In this document: piece by piece, positions 11,601-22,800 of the stretch
Position numbering within the stretch: position 1 is the first letter of the stretch
Layout: the number at the start of each line of letters is the position of its first letter
Assembly (NCBI RefSeq): GCF_030864355.1
Contig: NC_083397.1
Location: 2,604,001-2,668,000, forward strand
From: Cutaneotrichosporon cavernicola
Lineage: Eukaryota; Basidiomycota; Tremellomycetes; Trichosporonales; Trichosporonaceae
Length of the DNA: 64,000 bases
Direction of reading: 5' to 3'
Translations under genes and position numbers: made by a program
Notes under the pieces: model-generated
Told to the model about the DNA's origin: nothing
Databases searched by the model: none
Seen by the model: only the letters and a program-made list of their open reading frames with translations

Positions 11601-12089
11601 TTCACCGAGGTGCGGACGCTGCGCTTCAGCTTACCACGGCAGGAGACAGTGCTTGACGTCCTCCCGATTCGGCGTGAACTGGTCTCCGCAATCTTGATCA
11701 ATCTCTGGGCATGTGGGCAGGCGTTTCGTTCCCGGAGCCCGCTCCCTCAACTGCTTCCATCCCCTCGCGTGCCTCTTGGAGAGGTGATGGACGCGACGGA
11801 CAGTCATGCGCAGGACGTGCGTGGCATACGCGCGCGTGCCAATCTCCGACGGCGTCGAGGGCGCGACGGGAATGACGACGTCGAGGAGACGGGACGAGAC
11901 GAGATCGCCGTGCTGTACGGTATGGCGGAGAATGAGGCGCTTGGCGAAGTCATCACGAGTCTTGAGTCGGTGAGTTGCATGCGACGACACTCAGGATGGG
12001 AACACACTGACAACCAGCTCCTAGCTGCCGCACGAACGCTGTTCGGCACACAGAGTTTCCTGGACATGGCCGACCTGCGCCAGATGTGA
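8611..12089 (+). CDS. BRE4/FUSC-like ER transporter family protein
   Basis: This is a large membrane protein (about 1081 residues) of the fungal family that includes yeast Bre4, with a putative ER-transporter N-terminal block, an aromatic-acid-exporter (FUSC-like) second block and a DUF2421-like C-terminus. Exons as I read them: 8611-8880, 8921-9184, 9220-10956, 10997-11112, 11150-11358, 11392-11969 and 12018-12089. Six or so hydrophobic helices occupy about residues 30-260. A long soluble loop follows, then a second helix group near residues 700-850 (LKQTIGISVLSLAAFLPAG, WMVVSFMYVLEVTTGATLHVG, NPYGLVVLCTAASVPISYG). A soluble tail closes the protein. The first junction is the least sure (gtcagt donor, CGAG acceptor). 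The last 48-nt intron is in frame if retained. Substrate is unknown. Confidence 0.8.
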
Positions 12090-14423
12090 CGCAACACTGT
12101 ACCACTATGTCTGTACTGCTATCGCATTGGCATTCAGCAGCATCAACGCTTGCATCTGCATTCAGCAAGACCTTTTCTGAAGATTATGCACTGTACTGTA
12201 TATCTTGCAATTCACCAGCCACTCTCTTGCAGGTCGTCGTGAACGGCATCACGAGCCAGGCTGGTTTGTCGCCTGCGAGTGCGGGTACCAATGGTGCCTG
12301 GGGAAGCGTCAGGTCGTCCACTCGTCCACTACCAGGGAAGCTCCGTTCAAACACGGGTTCTCCGAAGTGACTTCCTTCCCCTGCACACACAGGCACGCAA
12401 CATTGAGTGGAGCGTGTTGGCCGTGACACTTGCCGCTGTGGACGGCCCAAATCCGCACAAGAACAGCCCACCTTTGGTGTTGCCCGCGAAACTATATCCC
12501 GCCACGGGCACTCGGAAGAACAACTCCCAGGTCATATTGTACCAATGGCTCGGAGACCCCGTCTGCCTGGGTTATGGGCAACCTGACCCCACTGGCGTCG
12601 GCTGTGGCCAGTAGTAGCCTCAGAGGGCCCCGCACCAAACGCATGCCGCGGCATTGAGCTCGGCACCTCCAACGCCAGACCCCACGAGACAGGCAGTGTC
12701 GTGTCTGACTTGATTCAGAGGGCAGAACCCGGTAATTTGGGAGTGAGACCACGTCACCATGCCACCAAGAGCCTGGAAAGGTCCACGTGTCCGCCGTCAC
12801 GCACCCACGCTTCTGGCTCCCACGCCAGCAACCTACGTATTCCCAGCAAGGTAATAAGGTGATCGACGAGGAAGCGAAGAGAAGCTGAAGCTGTGCAGCG
12901 CTCTTCTCCAAGTTGGTACGTCATCCCAGATTGCATTGCGGTCAACGCAATTGCCCGCGACCCGCGTCGGAGAACTTTACCGGAAGCAATGGCGCGTGAT
13001 TGTGATCGAGGTGCCGTTGGAAGGCGGACTTCAACCACAGTGCCTTACTCCTCTTTCCGCACAAGTTCAGGTGCACGTGTCTAGCTATCTGTCTCACAGC
13101 GTTCTCGTCTCGAGGCTGCCTCGTGACACCAAAGGTCGCAGAGTTGTGGGGCACACCCAGTCCGAGTCGGACAACCTCCAGTAAACCAAAATTCCAGTCT
13201 AGTCCAGTCAATGACGCCTTGTATGGGCCGACGTGTCAGTATCACACGATGCCAACGGCAAGCGCGAGCCAGCCGCATGCACAAACACAGGCACGAGCAC
13301 GAGCACCAGCACACGAACAAGAACAAGCACATGGTCCATATGGCCACATCCACATGTCCCACATGGACATGCATGTACGTAGCATGTGGGGCGGGCGGGA
13401 CCACGAGCTGTTTCTGACTCTCGCTTTTTAGGGCATTCAAGGCCAAGCTTGGACGTCGTGTCGGGGACCCCGCGTGGCCTCTGGTCGACAGTTTCGGTTT
13501 CGCCAGCTTACCAGCTTTGGAGTTTGATTCAAGGTTCTCGGCCTTTTACACGTGCTCATCGTGCCCCGAACCAGACATGTGCTCTGCTCATTTGCCTAAT
13601 TGGTCAGCATGGTCGGCTATTCCACGCCGCATGCCGCGCCTTGCGACATGTGGGCATTGGTCCCGATTGGTTGCTTCCTGCACCTTGACTAAACCCGAAA
13701 CCTTCCCTTTTGAAACCCCCCGTAGTGGGGATCTGCAATGCCCGCTCTCAGCTCCAAACCACTCATTGTCAAACGCTCACAGTGCCCATGTCCCACTTTG
13801 ATCTCGATTATCGATCTATTGACCTTTGAATGCAGATATGATGTGACGAGACCGTGAGGAAAATGGCTCCCTTGTTTTCTTCGTTTTCTTTGTTTTCCTT
13901 GTTTGCCAGAATGAGGTCGGGGCGTTGAGATCCAGGGGTTTGAATAATCAGGTGGCTGGGGTGCCAAAACCGCGGCCAGTCTGCGGCATGTCGGCCATAC
14001 AACCAGGGTAAAAGAACAGTCAAGGCACTTGAGCGCTTGTGCTTGTACCACTATGGCAATGGGTCAGTGCGCCGATCTACAGTCAACTTTGGACACGCCT
14101 ACGCTGCTCAATCAAACCCCGTACCCCAACCCAAGTACAACAACTTGCAAGCTACAGCGCAAACTACAGCGCATGCTACAGCCTCCAAGAGTAAGCTCAA
14201 GTTCTAGCTCGGAAACATGAGAGTCTAGACCTGCCAAGACCGGCGGCTATCGATGCACGACCGCATTTGTATTGATGCGCAGACATTTGTATTGATGCGC
14301 AGGCACTATAGGCACTGATCGCGAGTAACACCGGCGCCATGGGATGACTCCACCCTGAGTCATGCTCTGATACTCTTACACTCATTTCGTTCAGACACTT
14401 TGACGGCAAGTAGAACCGGAACC

Positions 14424-14448
14424 GGGGGGGGGGGGGGGGGGGGGGGGG
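14424..14448. repeat. Homopolymer of 25 G
   Basis: An uninterrupted run of G lies in the gene-free tract. Its exact length may be unreliable, because such runs are prone to sequencing and assembly slippage. Confidence 0.9.
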
Positions 14449-16409
14449 CCCTCAACCTGAAATTCAACCTGAGATATAGGGACAAGGCCCGGCCGCCGAA
14501 GTTTATGCAGAACAGAGGAGCATGCCTCGAATCAGGGAAGACTGTCAGCTGGGAAGCTGATTATATTGCTTAGTCAATGGCCTTGTGAGGAGCGGAACAG
14601 ATCCACCATGCCACAAACTGACGACTTGGACCAGCAAGACAACTACAATAACAGTTGCGAGGTGGTGTGGGTTTGTCTGGAAGATCTGGCTTGTTGAGGT
14701 CGATGATACCATTGTTCCATTGTTACCTCATTTGCATGATTGAACAAAGCAACCACGTGAGTCAAAGCCAGCTGAACAGCGCCTCACCACGCAGCCGCGG
14801 TCGCCGCCCACATGATCAGTGCCTGCAGGGGATTGTGCCGTCCACATAATTGTCGGCCACGCTTAAAACAGATTACTCCCGCCAATAGTTTGCGAGGCCT
14901 CTGCTCTCTTGCCCATCCGCACAGGGCGGCATGGGCGGGCATGTGGGGCACGGGGTGGGGGAACTTGGGGAACTTGGGGAACTGGGGGAAACTGTGGCAC
15001 GAGCCGGGTGTGGGGGAAGTTCAAGGCATCACAAGGCGGCAAGAGCGGTCAGCGGTCAGTGGTCAGGATAATTTGGAACACCTGATTCACCTGACGTCTT
15101 GGCACTGTATACACCTCCTGAGTTGATACCATATACTATCAACGCCCACTTTTACTTTGAATTTCCACGCCATAAGCGACAAGCGCTGGTGATTTGATTG
15201 TTCAGCGGATACCGGTTCCCCTTTGATTTGCATCTCGGCTCCTAGCTCTCGCTACCAAGCTGCTAATGCTTTTTGCCTTTGGAATGCGGCCTGTGCTTGC
15301 TGTTTTTGCCCTTTGCCCTTTAAGCGGGGAAACCACCTTGTCACACCTAGTCCTTAGACTTTACGTTCCGCGCTGATGCCTGTTATTCGGTAAAGAAGAT
15401 GGAGATGGGCGAGACGGGGCGAAACCCCGAGTAATCAAGTGGGGTTCTAAGGCGGGGCCGGGTGGGCTCTGGTACCTTGATACCTTGAACCAGATGCTCA
15501 AAGGCACGGATGAACACGACCCGGTGTCTGCCTGATCATGCCTGATGCTTCCACAGGGGGTTATACCTCTCTAGTCACACGGGGGGAGGGGGGGAGGATG
15601 AGAGGGTTTAATCAGAACAGGGTGAAAGGCAACGTGTACACAAGTGTATGTGTATTGCATGTATTGGACTATTCAACTAGTTTACTAGCTTGTTAGTTTC
15701 GATAGAATATGGGGTGATCGTCGTTGCAATTGACATGTTGTCTCTCCCTAGTTTACCTACATACCTGGAAACTTACCTACCTTGGCTTTACTGGCTAGAG
15801 CCTCGGAGCCATTACCCGCTACTATATAGCCCACGGCTACGCAGTCAAACCAAAAGATCCAAGAATCCAAGGATTCGAGGACCTCGTCTCTAAACCCCCC
15901 CCTTTTGCTTTGAAAACTAGCCGATGCAGAAGCAGGAACGGTGAAGCGATGCTTGGATTGCTTGGTTTGTCGGTCGTGGCCGCCAGTCAGTGCCACATGC
16001 CCAGAATGTGGACGCCTCGTGCGCCTGTAAGCCTGACGCCTCCAAAACTGGCCGCCATGTCCGGTCTGGGTCTTGTGGTACCGGTCTTATCCACCGGGCC
16101 AATCTTATCCCTCCGTCCCCATCCCCACTTTCCCTCAGATTGTCGTCAGCCGCGCAGATGCCCGTTGCCTAATTGCCTGCTGTTCGAGACCCCTGGCCTT
16201 GAATCCTTGGAAGAGTGGGCACCGGTAGGCAGGTGTTAAAGCACAGTAGCAGAGGTTTGCCCCACAAACCCATGACGCTGGGCGCTCACGAGGCCAGGGA
16301 CGGGTAGACAACCTTAGATGCAACCTTTCCTTGACTGTCCTTGACCTTGCCTACCTATACTTACCTGGGTAATCAAGAGACTCGGACCACCAGCACCAAA
16401 CGTACCAAA

Positions 16410-16470
16410 GAGATCATTTCTCTCTCTCACTCTCTCTCACTCTCACTCGCTCTCACTCTCTCACTCCTCA
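16410..16470. repeat. CT-rich microsatellite in bHLH leader region
   Basis: A run of TCTCTCAC/TCTCAC units lies about 1 kb upstream of the bHLH start, followed by further C/T-rich DNA. It probably belongs to the promoter or 5' leader. Confidence 0.7.
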
Positions 16471-17438
16471 CTCCTCAACTCTCACTACTTGGAATAATAA
16501 AGTCATCTTCCGAGGGCAAACGCAAACTCCTCTTCCCTCTTCCCCCTCTTCCCCCCCCCGGTCCTTCCCTCCCCCTCCTTGCTCGTCACACCTCTCCATC
16601 ATTCGCATTCGCTTTCATCCTCCACCACACCCCATCGTTCACCAAGCAACCGAGCATTCAGCAAAGCCCGTTCAGAGGACAGAGGATCAACATTCCCCTC
16701 TACTAGAATCTCACTTGGACTAGCGCGTGCGCGCGCCACGGTACCTTGCCTGTTACTCGCTACTCGGCTCTGGTCGAATCCCATCAGCACACTACACACT
16801 TGCCATCCAGCATTCCGCCCTTCGGCAATCCCGCCATAAGCGCCGTCACCCCCAATTGTCGATCCCCGACGGCATCGGAGTCCAATAAGGCTCAACTCTT
16901 TAACTCCATCCTAAGCTTGTTCGTTGTTGTCACAACTCGCATCCACATCCGGTTACATTGTTGTCCGCTTCCGCTTTCTAACCCACAACCTCACCTCGCC
17001 CCTGGTCGTCCTCTCAGGCGTCATTTTATCGGTCCACGCACACACGTAGACACGTACTAGATCTTGTACGTGGAACGACGGCTCAAACGCCGGAATCCGG
17101 ACCAAAATCGACACGCCCCTACTGTGGTGTTGTGACGACGCTTGATCTGGCATCTGCACACACTACGCCCCAGTTGCACATTTGTTCCTGTCATCGGCCT
17201 GTCTCGTAACCTTGACTGCTTCTCCTAGCTGTCGGCGCTTGTGCATCTCTCAGATTCGACAAGAGCTCGGTTCATCACCACACCGCGTCATCGCTGTGCA
17301 GCTGTCCCCACGGGTTCCCCGCCACCAGTCAGCTGCCAAGACGATCTGCCGATCTCCCTGCACGTGTGACGGCGACTCGTGCATAACTCGTCGCCAATCC
17401 CTTACTTTAGCCGCAAGTCGCTCGTCAACATCCCCGCC

Positions 17439-18784
17439 ATGCAAGACCCAAGAGACCAACCTCGAGACATTGCGCGCTCGCGCTACTCGCCCCCCGACCG
17501 CTCGCCCGGCGAGGCTCCTCACTCGATCCCCATCCCCAGCCACTACAATGGCGGGAGTTTGGAACGCTCGCCTCGCCCTCCCCCTTCGCCAAGCAGCTCG
17601 CGCTCACCCAGCCAGTCAAGCCTCAACTCGTATCGCGATCGTGCTCACCCGTACTCGCAATACCAACGGCGCTCGAGTTTGACCCAGGGCGCCGAGGACC
17701 GTTTTCTTCCCCCGCCAAACAGCTCAGCCCCGCTGCATGTCCTGCACGAGGGTCGCCGCCGTTCAGGCAGCGACGAGGAGCGGCACCCCCATCACGAGCG
17801 CACGCACAGCTACGACCGGGAGCGTGAGCGCGAATGGCGCGACCACCGCCCGCCTCTCGTCCGTGCACAAAGCGACAACCGCGGTGTAGCATACAACCTC
17901 CCGCCTATTTCGTCACTGCACTCGGCATCGTCGTCCTCCAGTCCCTCAGGGTATCCTCTGACGCCGACGAGTAATGGTGCCGCCCCGCCTCCCGGCGCCC
18001 CGATGGGCCCTCCCTCCGTGCCCCACCCGACGTCGCCAGACGGATCGCGTGCGACGTCCCCACGCCTGTCGTTAGGACCCCTTCGCCCTTCGTACCACAC
18101 CTACGAATCGAGCTCGCAGCGCCCCGGCCTCGGCCTCCAGAACTGCTACCGCACGGAACACAGTCCGCCGCGCTACGACCGTGAACGTGAGCGTGACCTC
18201 GCGCCGCCGCCGCCGCCGCAGCAGCAGCAGCCACAGCCACCCCGCTCGCCGCCTAGGGCATACCATCAAGTCCAGTACCAGGACTACCACGGTCGGGCGC
18301 GCTCCCACTCGGCAGCATCGGCGTTGAATCGGTACCCGCCCCAAGCGCCGCCCCGCACTCCAGCCTCGGAGAGCGAGTGGGCCCCATCCCCCTCGGCCAA
18401 ACAGTACCCGTCTCCTGGCACAGGCCAGAACCGGCGACTGGCACACTTGATGAGTGAACAGAAGCGGCGAGAGTGAGTTGCCTCTAGATTCTAGCTGACA
18501 AAAGGTCGATCAACACTGGTTTCCAGTCACTGCGGAATGCGCTCCCGTCTGCAATCCCGACCGACTCGAAAGCCATCATCCTCCGCAAGGCCGTGAGCCA
18601 CATCAAGCAGCTTGAGGACGCGATGCGCAAACACGGAATCAACCTGGCCGATGTGGAAGAGGACGAGCCTATGCGCGAGGCGACCGGGGGTGTGAATGGC
18701 CTGCATGTCGACATGGACGCCAAATACGACAACCTGCACGTAGAGGACGTTTCGGTTGAACGTGAACGCAAGCCCGCAATCTGA
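17439..18784 (+). CDS. bHLH transcription factor
   Basis: This is a nuclear DNA-binding protein of 437 residues. Exons 17439-18472 and 18505-18784 are joined by a 32-nt intron that falls inside the basic helix-loop-helix domain. The first 330 residues are disordered and rich in Ser, Pro, Arg, Tyr and Gln, with a QQQQ stretch. The basic region RRLAHLMSEQKRRE (about residues 331-345) continues into helix 1 (SINTGFQSLRNALP), a short loop, and helix 2 (SKAIILRKAVSHIKQLE). The H-x-x-x-E-x-x-R-R pattern in the basic region predicts E-box binding. It resembles the Mlx/Mondo-type sequence most, but no specific orthologue is claimed. The in-frame ATG at 17439 has context CCGCCATG. The frame is open for 20 codons upstream, so an earlier exon is possible. 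Confidence 0.88.
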
Positions 18785-19566
18785 TTTGAAACGAATACAC
18801 GCCAGCACTCGCATTGGGACGATATGGACAGGACTAGGGACGATGGGAGCAAGTTGTTCGGGGATAGGATGGGGAGAGGGGGAGTCAAAGTATCTTGTTG
18901 TAGCCTGTTTGTAAGAGGTAGTGGGGACTCGACCAAGCGAATTCAATGCAAAGGTTTCAGTGGGCTTGGCTCGATGGCTGTGGCTACAAGTTGCCAGCTT
19001 GCCGGAATCTGGGTACTGTTATGCTTGTACCCACGTTGCCCACGTGTGAGCAGAGTGTATCCATCCATTGACACCCATGTGGGCGGCGTGTAACCCGGTG
19101 GCACGCGGCGCGCATGGGCCGCTCTCGCCGTTTCCCGGCCTGGTCGCCGCATCGTCGATGTCGATGGCCGATCATCGGTGGCTCGAGAGACTGTTTGCGG
19201 CGGCACGTGATCCAGATCTGTCCTGGACAGTGGACGGCCCACCCTGCCCGTGCACGTGCGAGGCCAGTGCGAGTATCGAGGTTGGTCTCAGTCTCAGAGT
19301 ATGTCTGGCTGGATCGGCGTGTGGGCCGACGTGCTCAGACGCAGCTTCATGAAACCTGCAAGCTGGCGAGTGGATTTTGAGGTCTCTGGGAGGCTAGTCA
19401 CCTGCAATCTGTCGGATCAATCAGAGAGCAAGATCCGTCACAAGAAAGGTAAGTAGACTTGACGCTTGTCCAAACCTCCGCATCATCGTGTAATCCTTCG
19501 CATCCGATACAGTTTGTTTGGTACTTGCTTTGCTTGAATGACAATACACATGCCAGACCTCGTTGC
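18785..19566. other. Convergent 3' region, bHLH factor / lipid phosphatase
   Basis: This 780-nt gap lies between two convergent stop codons. No gene or distinct motif was seen. Confidence 0.4.
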
Positions 19567-21388
19567 CTAGCTGCGCCGCCACACCTCCTCCTCCTCGCTC
19601 TGGCGCGGGATACCCTGCTGGTCATTGAGCAGCCGCACCCCCGTCTCGAGGTCGACGTCCTCCTCCATGTCGCCAGCCACCCGCGGCAGCATGGGCAGAT
19701 GGCATGCCGAGTGGGCGAGGTGCGCTGCGGTCAGTTATCGTTCAGTCTGACTCTCACGGTAGTATGTCCGGTACGCAATGGTTGCTGATGTCAGCTAGTC
19801 CCCTAAGAATACTTACCGATACACATGCCGAGAATGGAACCGACGAGGACATCCTGCCAGTGGTCTGGTGTCAGCTTGTATGGTATTTGGAGATGAGCTC
19901 ACGCCGGTTGTCCTGTGTGCGCGAGATTGCGACCATGGCGCCGATTAGGAGGGGAGAGAGAGCGAACCAGGCGCGGTTCTGTGGTCAGCTCGGACAAAAC
20001 GTACGTCATGTCGACTCACCCGGTTGCCGTAGACGTCCCAGAGGTGCATCTTGCCGGCGAGGTAGAGGGCGAGGAAACCCACACCGGCGAAGGAAACTGT
20101 GGTCAGCGTGGGTCGATGCAAAGGAGCGAGTCGCGATCAACCATTGTAGGAATAATATAGAGCAAAGAAGGGAATTCGTTAGACGACGAGCGACTGATAG
20201 AGACAGAGATACTTGAAACGCGTCGAGGAAGACATGGCAATGACGGTCAGCACTCACGCGAACTGTGGCCACTTGGGAAGCTCTTGAACCCATCGTTGAG
20301 GATGAAAAAGTCCTTCTGGGTGCACATCTTCCAATTACTGAGGCCGTACACGGGCGCGTCGTGGGCATCTGCAGGCGGCTGGCAGCGAGCGATCAAGTCC
20401 GGACGCGGCCTGCCAACCATGAGTTTGATGGCCTGAGTTACGACACCAGCCATTGTAAACGACATGAACAGACCACAGACGGCATTGTGGACGTCCCAAG
20501 CGTTACGTGCGATAAATGTCGCAACAGGGAGCATCACGATCAGTGGTAATCCGACCGTGACGAACATTAGCATGCTACTCGTCAGTATCACCTCCACGCA
20601 ATATCATGGTGGGGCCACGCACTTTGGTGGTACGAGCTCATGTTCGGCAAACGAGTGCTGCAGCGACAGCTCGCGCAGACTGAACTCGCGCCGGTGCCCC
20701 GGAATGCGCGAAATCGAGATATAGATGACCCTGCGGTCAGCGTCAATGTCTGCATGTCTACAAGGGAAATAGAAATAAAAATAAAAGTCCGGTGAGCCCC
20801 GTGGAGGTGAAGAGATACCCGACATCGGACAAGTGAGCATGTGTGATCACCCAGATATACGGGGCGGTCATGTCGCCTCCGACGCATCTCGATAGCTGGC
20901 AGCCACATTGGGGCCCATCACACCAAGTTTGCCAAGTAGATGTCCGGAGACCGGTACTAAGTATAGGCGGGTGCAAGAGAAGGTGAGTTACCGATACCCC
21001 GGAAAAGATGAGGTGCACCCAAACCCGAGTCGAGGTGTTCCGAGATGCTTCCGATCCGGATCGCTCCGAGATTACAAGCCCACCGGTAGCTCGGGGTACA
21101 CACTCGAGGAACCGGGGGGTGTGGGGCTGTGGGGCTATCAATCGCGAGATGTGATCGTACGCGATCGAAACATGAAGCGAAGCGAGGATCGTGGAAGAAT
21201 GGGGCAACGGTGACAACTCACCACAAACCACCAATGAATACCCAATCCGACCAGTAAGAGCTTACGAGCTTCCTCCATGTGAAGGCGCGCGACTGGCTTT
21301 CACCCCCGCCGCGTGAGACGCGGCGCTCGAGGGGGTGGTGCTGGGAGTCGCCCGACCTTGGGAAACAGTAGGCGACGAGTTGAGACAT
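19567..21388 (-). CDS. DPP1: PAP2 lipid phosphate phosphatase (DPP1/LPP1 type)
   Basis: This membrane enzyme dephosphorylates diacylglycerol pyrophosphate, phosphatidate or lysophosphatidate. Eight exons (21388-21222, 20730-20623, 20574-20258, 20096-20020, 19978-19903, 19864-19817, 19784-19758 and 19724-19567) give 325 residues. All three phosphatase motifs are present: KLMVGRPRP, PSGHSS and SRTQDNRHHWQDV. HRREFSLRELSLQHSFAEHE before the first motif is typical of fungal members. About six hydrophobic helices are seen, and the tail is acidic and cytosolic. Intron 1 is 491 nt, more than ten times the local norm. An in-frame ATG at 21562 would add 58 low-complexity residues, but that stretch reads like a 5' leader, so I prefer 21388. 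The third exon has two in-frame acceptors (GAG or TAG). Confidence 0.9.
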
Positions 21389-22800
21389 GGGGTGAGGTGA
21401 TGCAAGAGATGTAGTGGGGTTTACTGATGGAATGTTGGTTGAGTGTGGACCTTGTGGGGTGCCAGTTGCGTTTGGGTGATGAGAGTCTGTTTGGGTGATA
21501 GGGGCGAGTTGGGCGAGTTGGGTGAGCGGGTAAGAAGTCGAAGTCTCTGTCTGTGCAACCATTAGCGCTGGGTGGGGGTTGGGGGTTGGGGGGGGGGGGG
21601 GGGGGGGGGAGGGGGGAGGGGCAAAGAGTGACGACAGAGTTGAGGTGGGATCGAGGCCCCACCTTGGCTCGTTTGGGTAGGCTGCGGACCGGAGGACCGG
21701 TGGACGGAATCGTACGGTGCGGAAAGCAATACGCGCGGGTACAGAATCGAAATCAAGTGAGATTCGAGTATCGAGTACCCGAGCCTGGCCCAAACAGTCA
21801 GGAGGAACCGAGAGCCAAGACCAAGTGGCCATGGGCGCTCGGTCTTCTATGTGGTATTTGGTGAATTTGGTGGGCGCCTCGGTAGGCTTGGGGTGCATCT
21901 GTGCATGCAATCACTGACAAGTCGGATGATTTGACATGTCAGGCGAGGCACCCGATACCCCTCTCACCGGTTGAATAAGTAAAAACTCGGTGCAATTCGA
22001 ACTCTACTTAGTAAAGACGGATTTTTACGTAAAAGTATTTGATCAGGAGATATTGATTTGCACCAGTTTGACTGGATTGACTCGGGAAGAATGTGGGAAA
22101 GAAATCTGATTGGTTAATGGATTGAAAGTGTACCGCCGGCAACTCGAATCGCCAGTCAGGAAAAGTGTGGTTAATCAGGGAAAGCGCTAAGCGGTATTGA
22201 TGTGGGAAAATGCCAGATTTGACCTTCCTTGCCAGATACCGCCCACTGCCAACCGCCAATCCACGGACATGTCGAGATTACAATATACCCCATCTCACCC
22301 GATACGATACTCGTTCAGCTTTGACTGCTTCAACTGACGCAAAGCAAACTAGATAGGATACATATCTCCAGCACGACATGCATCACGCTTCCTTTTCCCT
22401 CAGACTTTTCATCTTTTTCTCTCTCTCCGTCTCTGACCCAGCATCAACTTGATCACCACTTTCATCTCTCTCATCACACTCTACGCACTCTACCAGCCCG
22501 TGTCATTGGTGGGTTACAGTTTTTCTTCCTGTTTGTCCGGTTACACGTCTTTGACAAACGTCATTGAGAGCTTGAGAGGAGAGGAATCAACTTTTTGTGG
22601 CTTGGATGGCCACGTGGGCAGCATCATGTTTTATGAGCGAGTGGAGTGACCACTACATCACGCGCCCCCACTCTCCCACCTTCATCCACGCGACCCCCAA
22701 GCGGTGGCAAGATACAACGCTTCACTTCCTACCCCCCTCATTTATTCATACTCACACTTTTACAGTCCATCCACACTTCCCACTTGTAAAGCAAGCAAAA
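21389..22800. promoter_or_regulatory. Divergent promoter region, lipid phosphatase / NADH dehydrogenase
   Basis: This 1.4-kb region lies between divergent genes. It holds a 22-base G run (21588-21609), a relatively AT-rich patch (about 21970-22100) and, before the dehydrogenase start, a C/T- and A-rich leader. No supported gene. Confidence 0.45.
21588..21609. repeat. Homopolymer of about 22 G
   Basis: A G run, C run on the transcribed strand, lies in the promoter or leader of the lipid phosphatase gene. It is followed by further G-rich sequence to about 21622. Confidence 0.85.

Larger units (their letters stand above)
12090..17438. other. 5.3-kb tract without a supported gene
   Basis: This is the largest gap in the window. 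Open frames here are short, overlap on both strands and lack family resemblance. Features seen are a 25-base G run (14424-14448), a His-rich but probably accidental frame around 13211-13417, several G-rich patches (14940-15000 and 15580-15605) and a CT-repeat plus pyrimidine-rich leader at about 16410-16600. The last kilobase, pyrimidine-rich and poor in G, looks like a long 5' leader or promoter of the bHLH gene, possibly with leader introns. A non-coding RNA cannot be excluded. Confidence 0.5.

Noticed and set aside
13211..13431. His-rich small frames (MHKHRHEHEHQH...)
   Set aside because: Two overlapping frames share the same GCAC/ACAAGCAC-rich DNA. No upstream exon or Kozak start, and the low complexity explains the openness.
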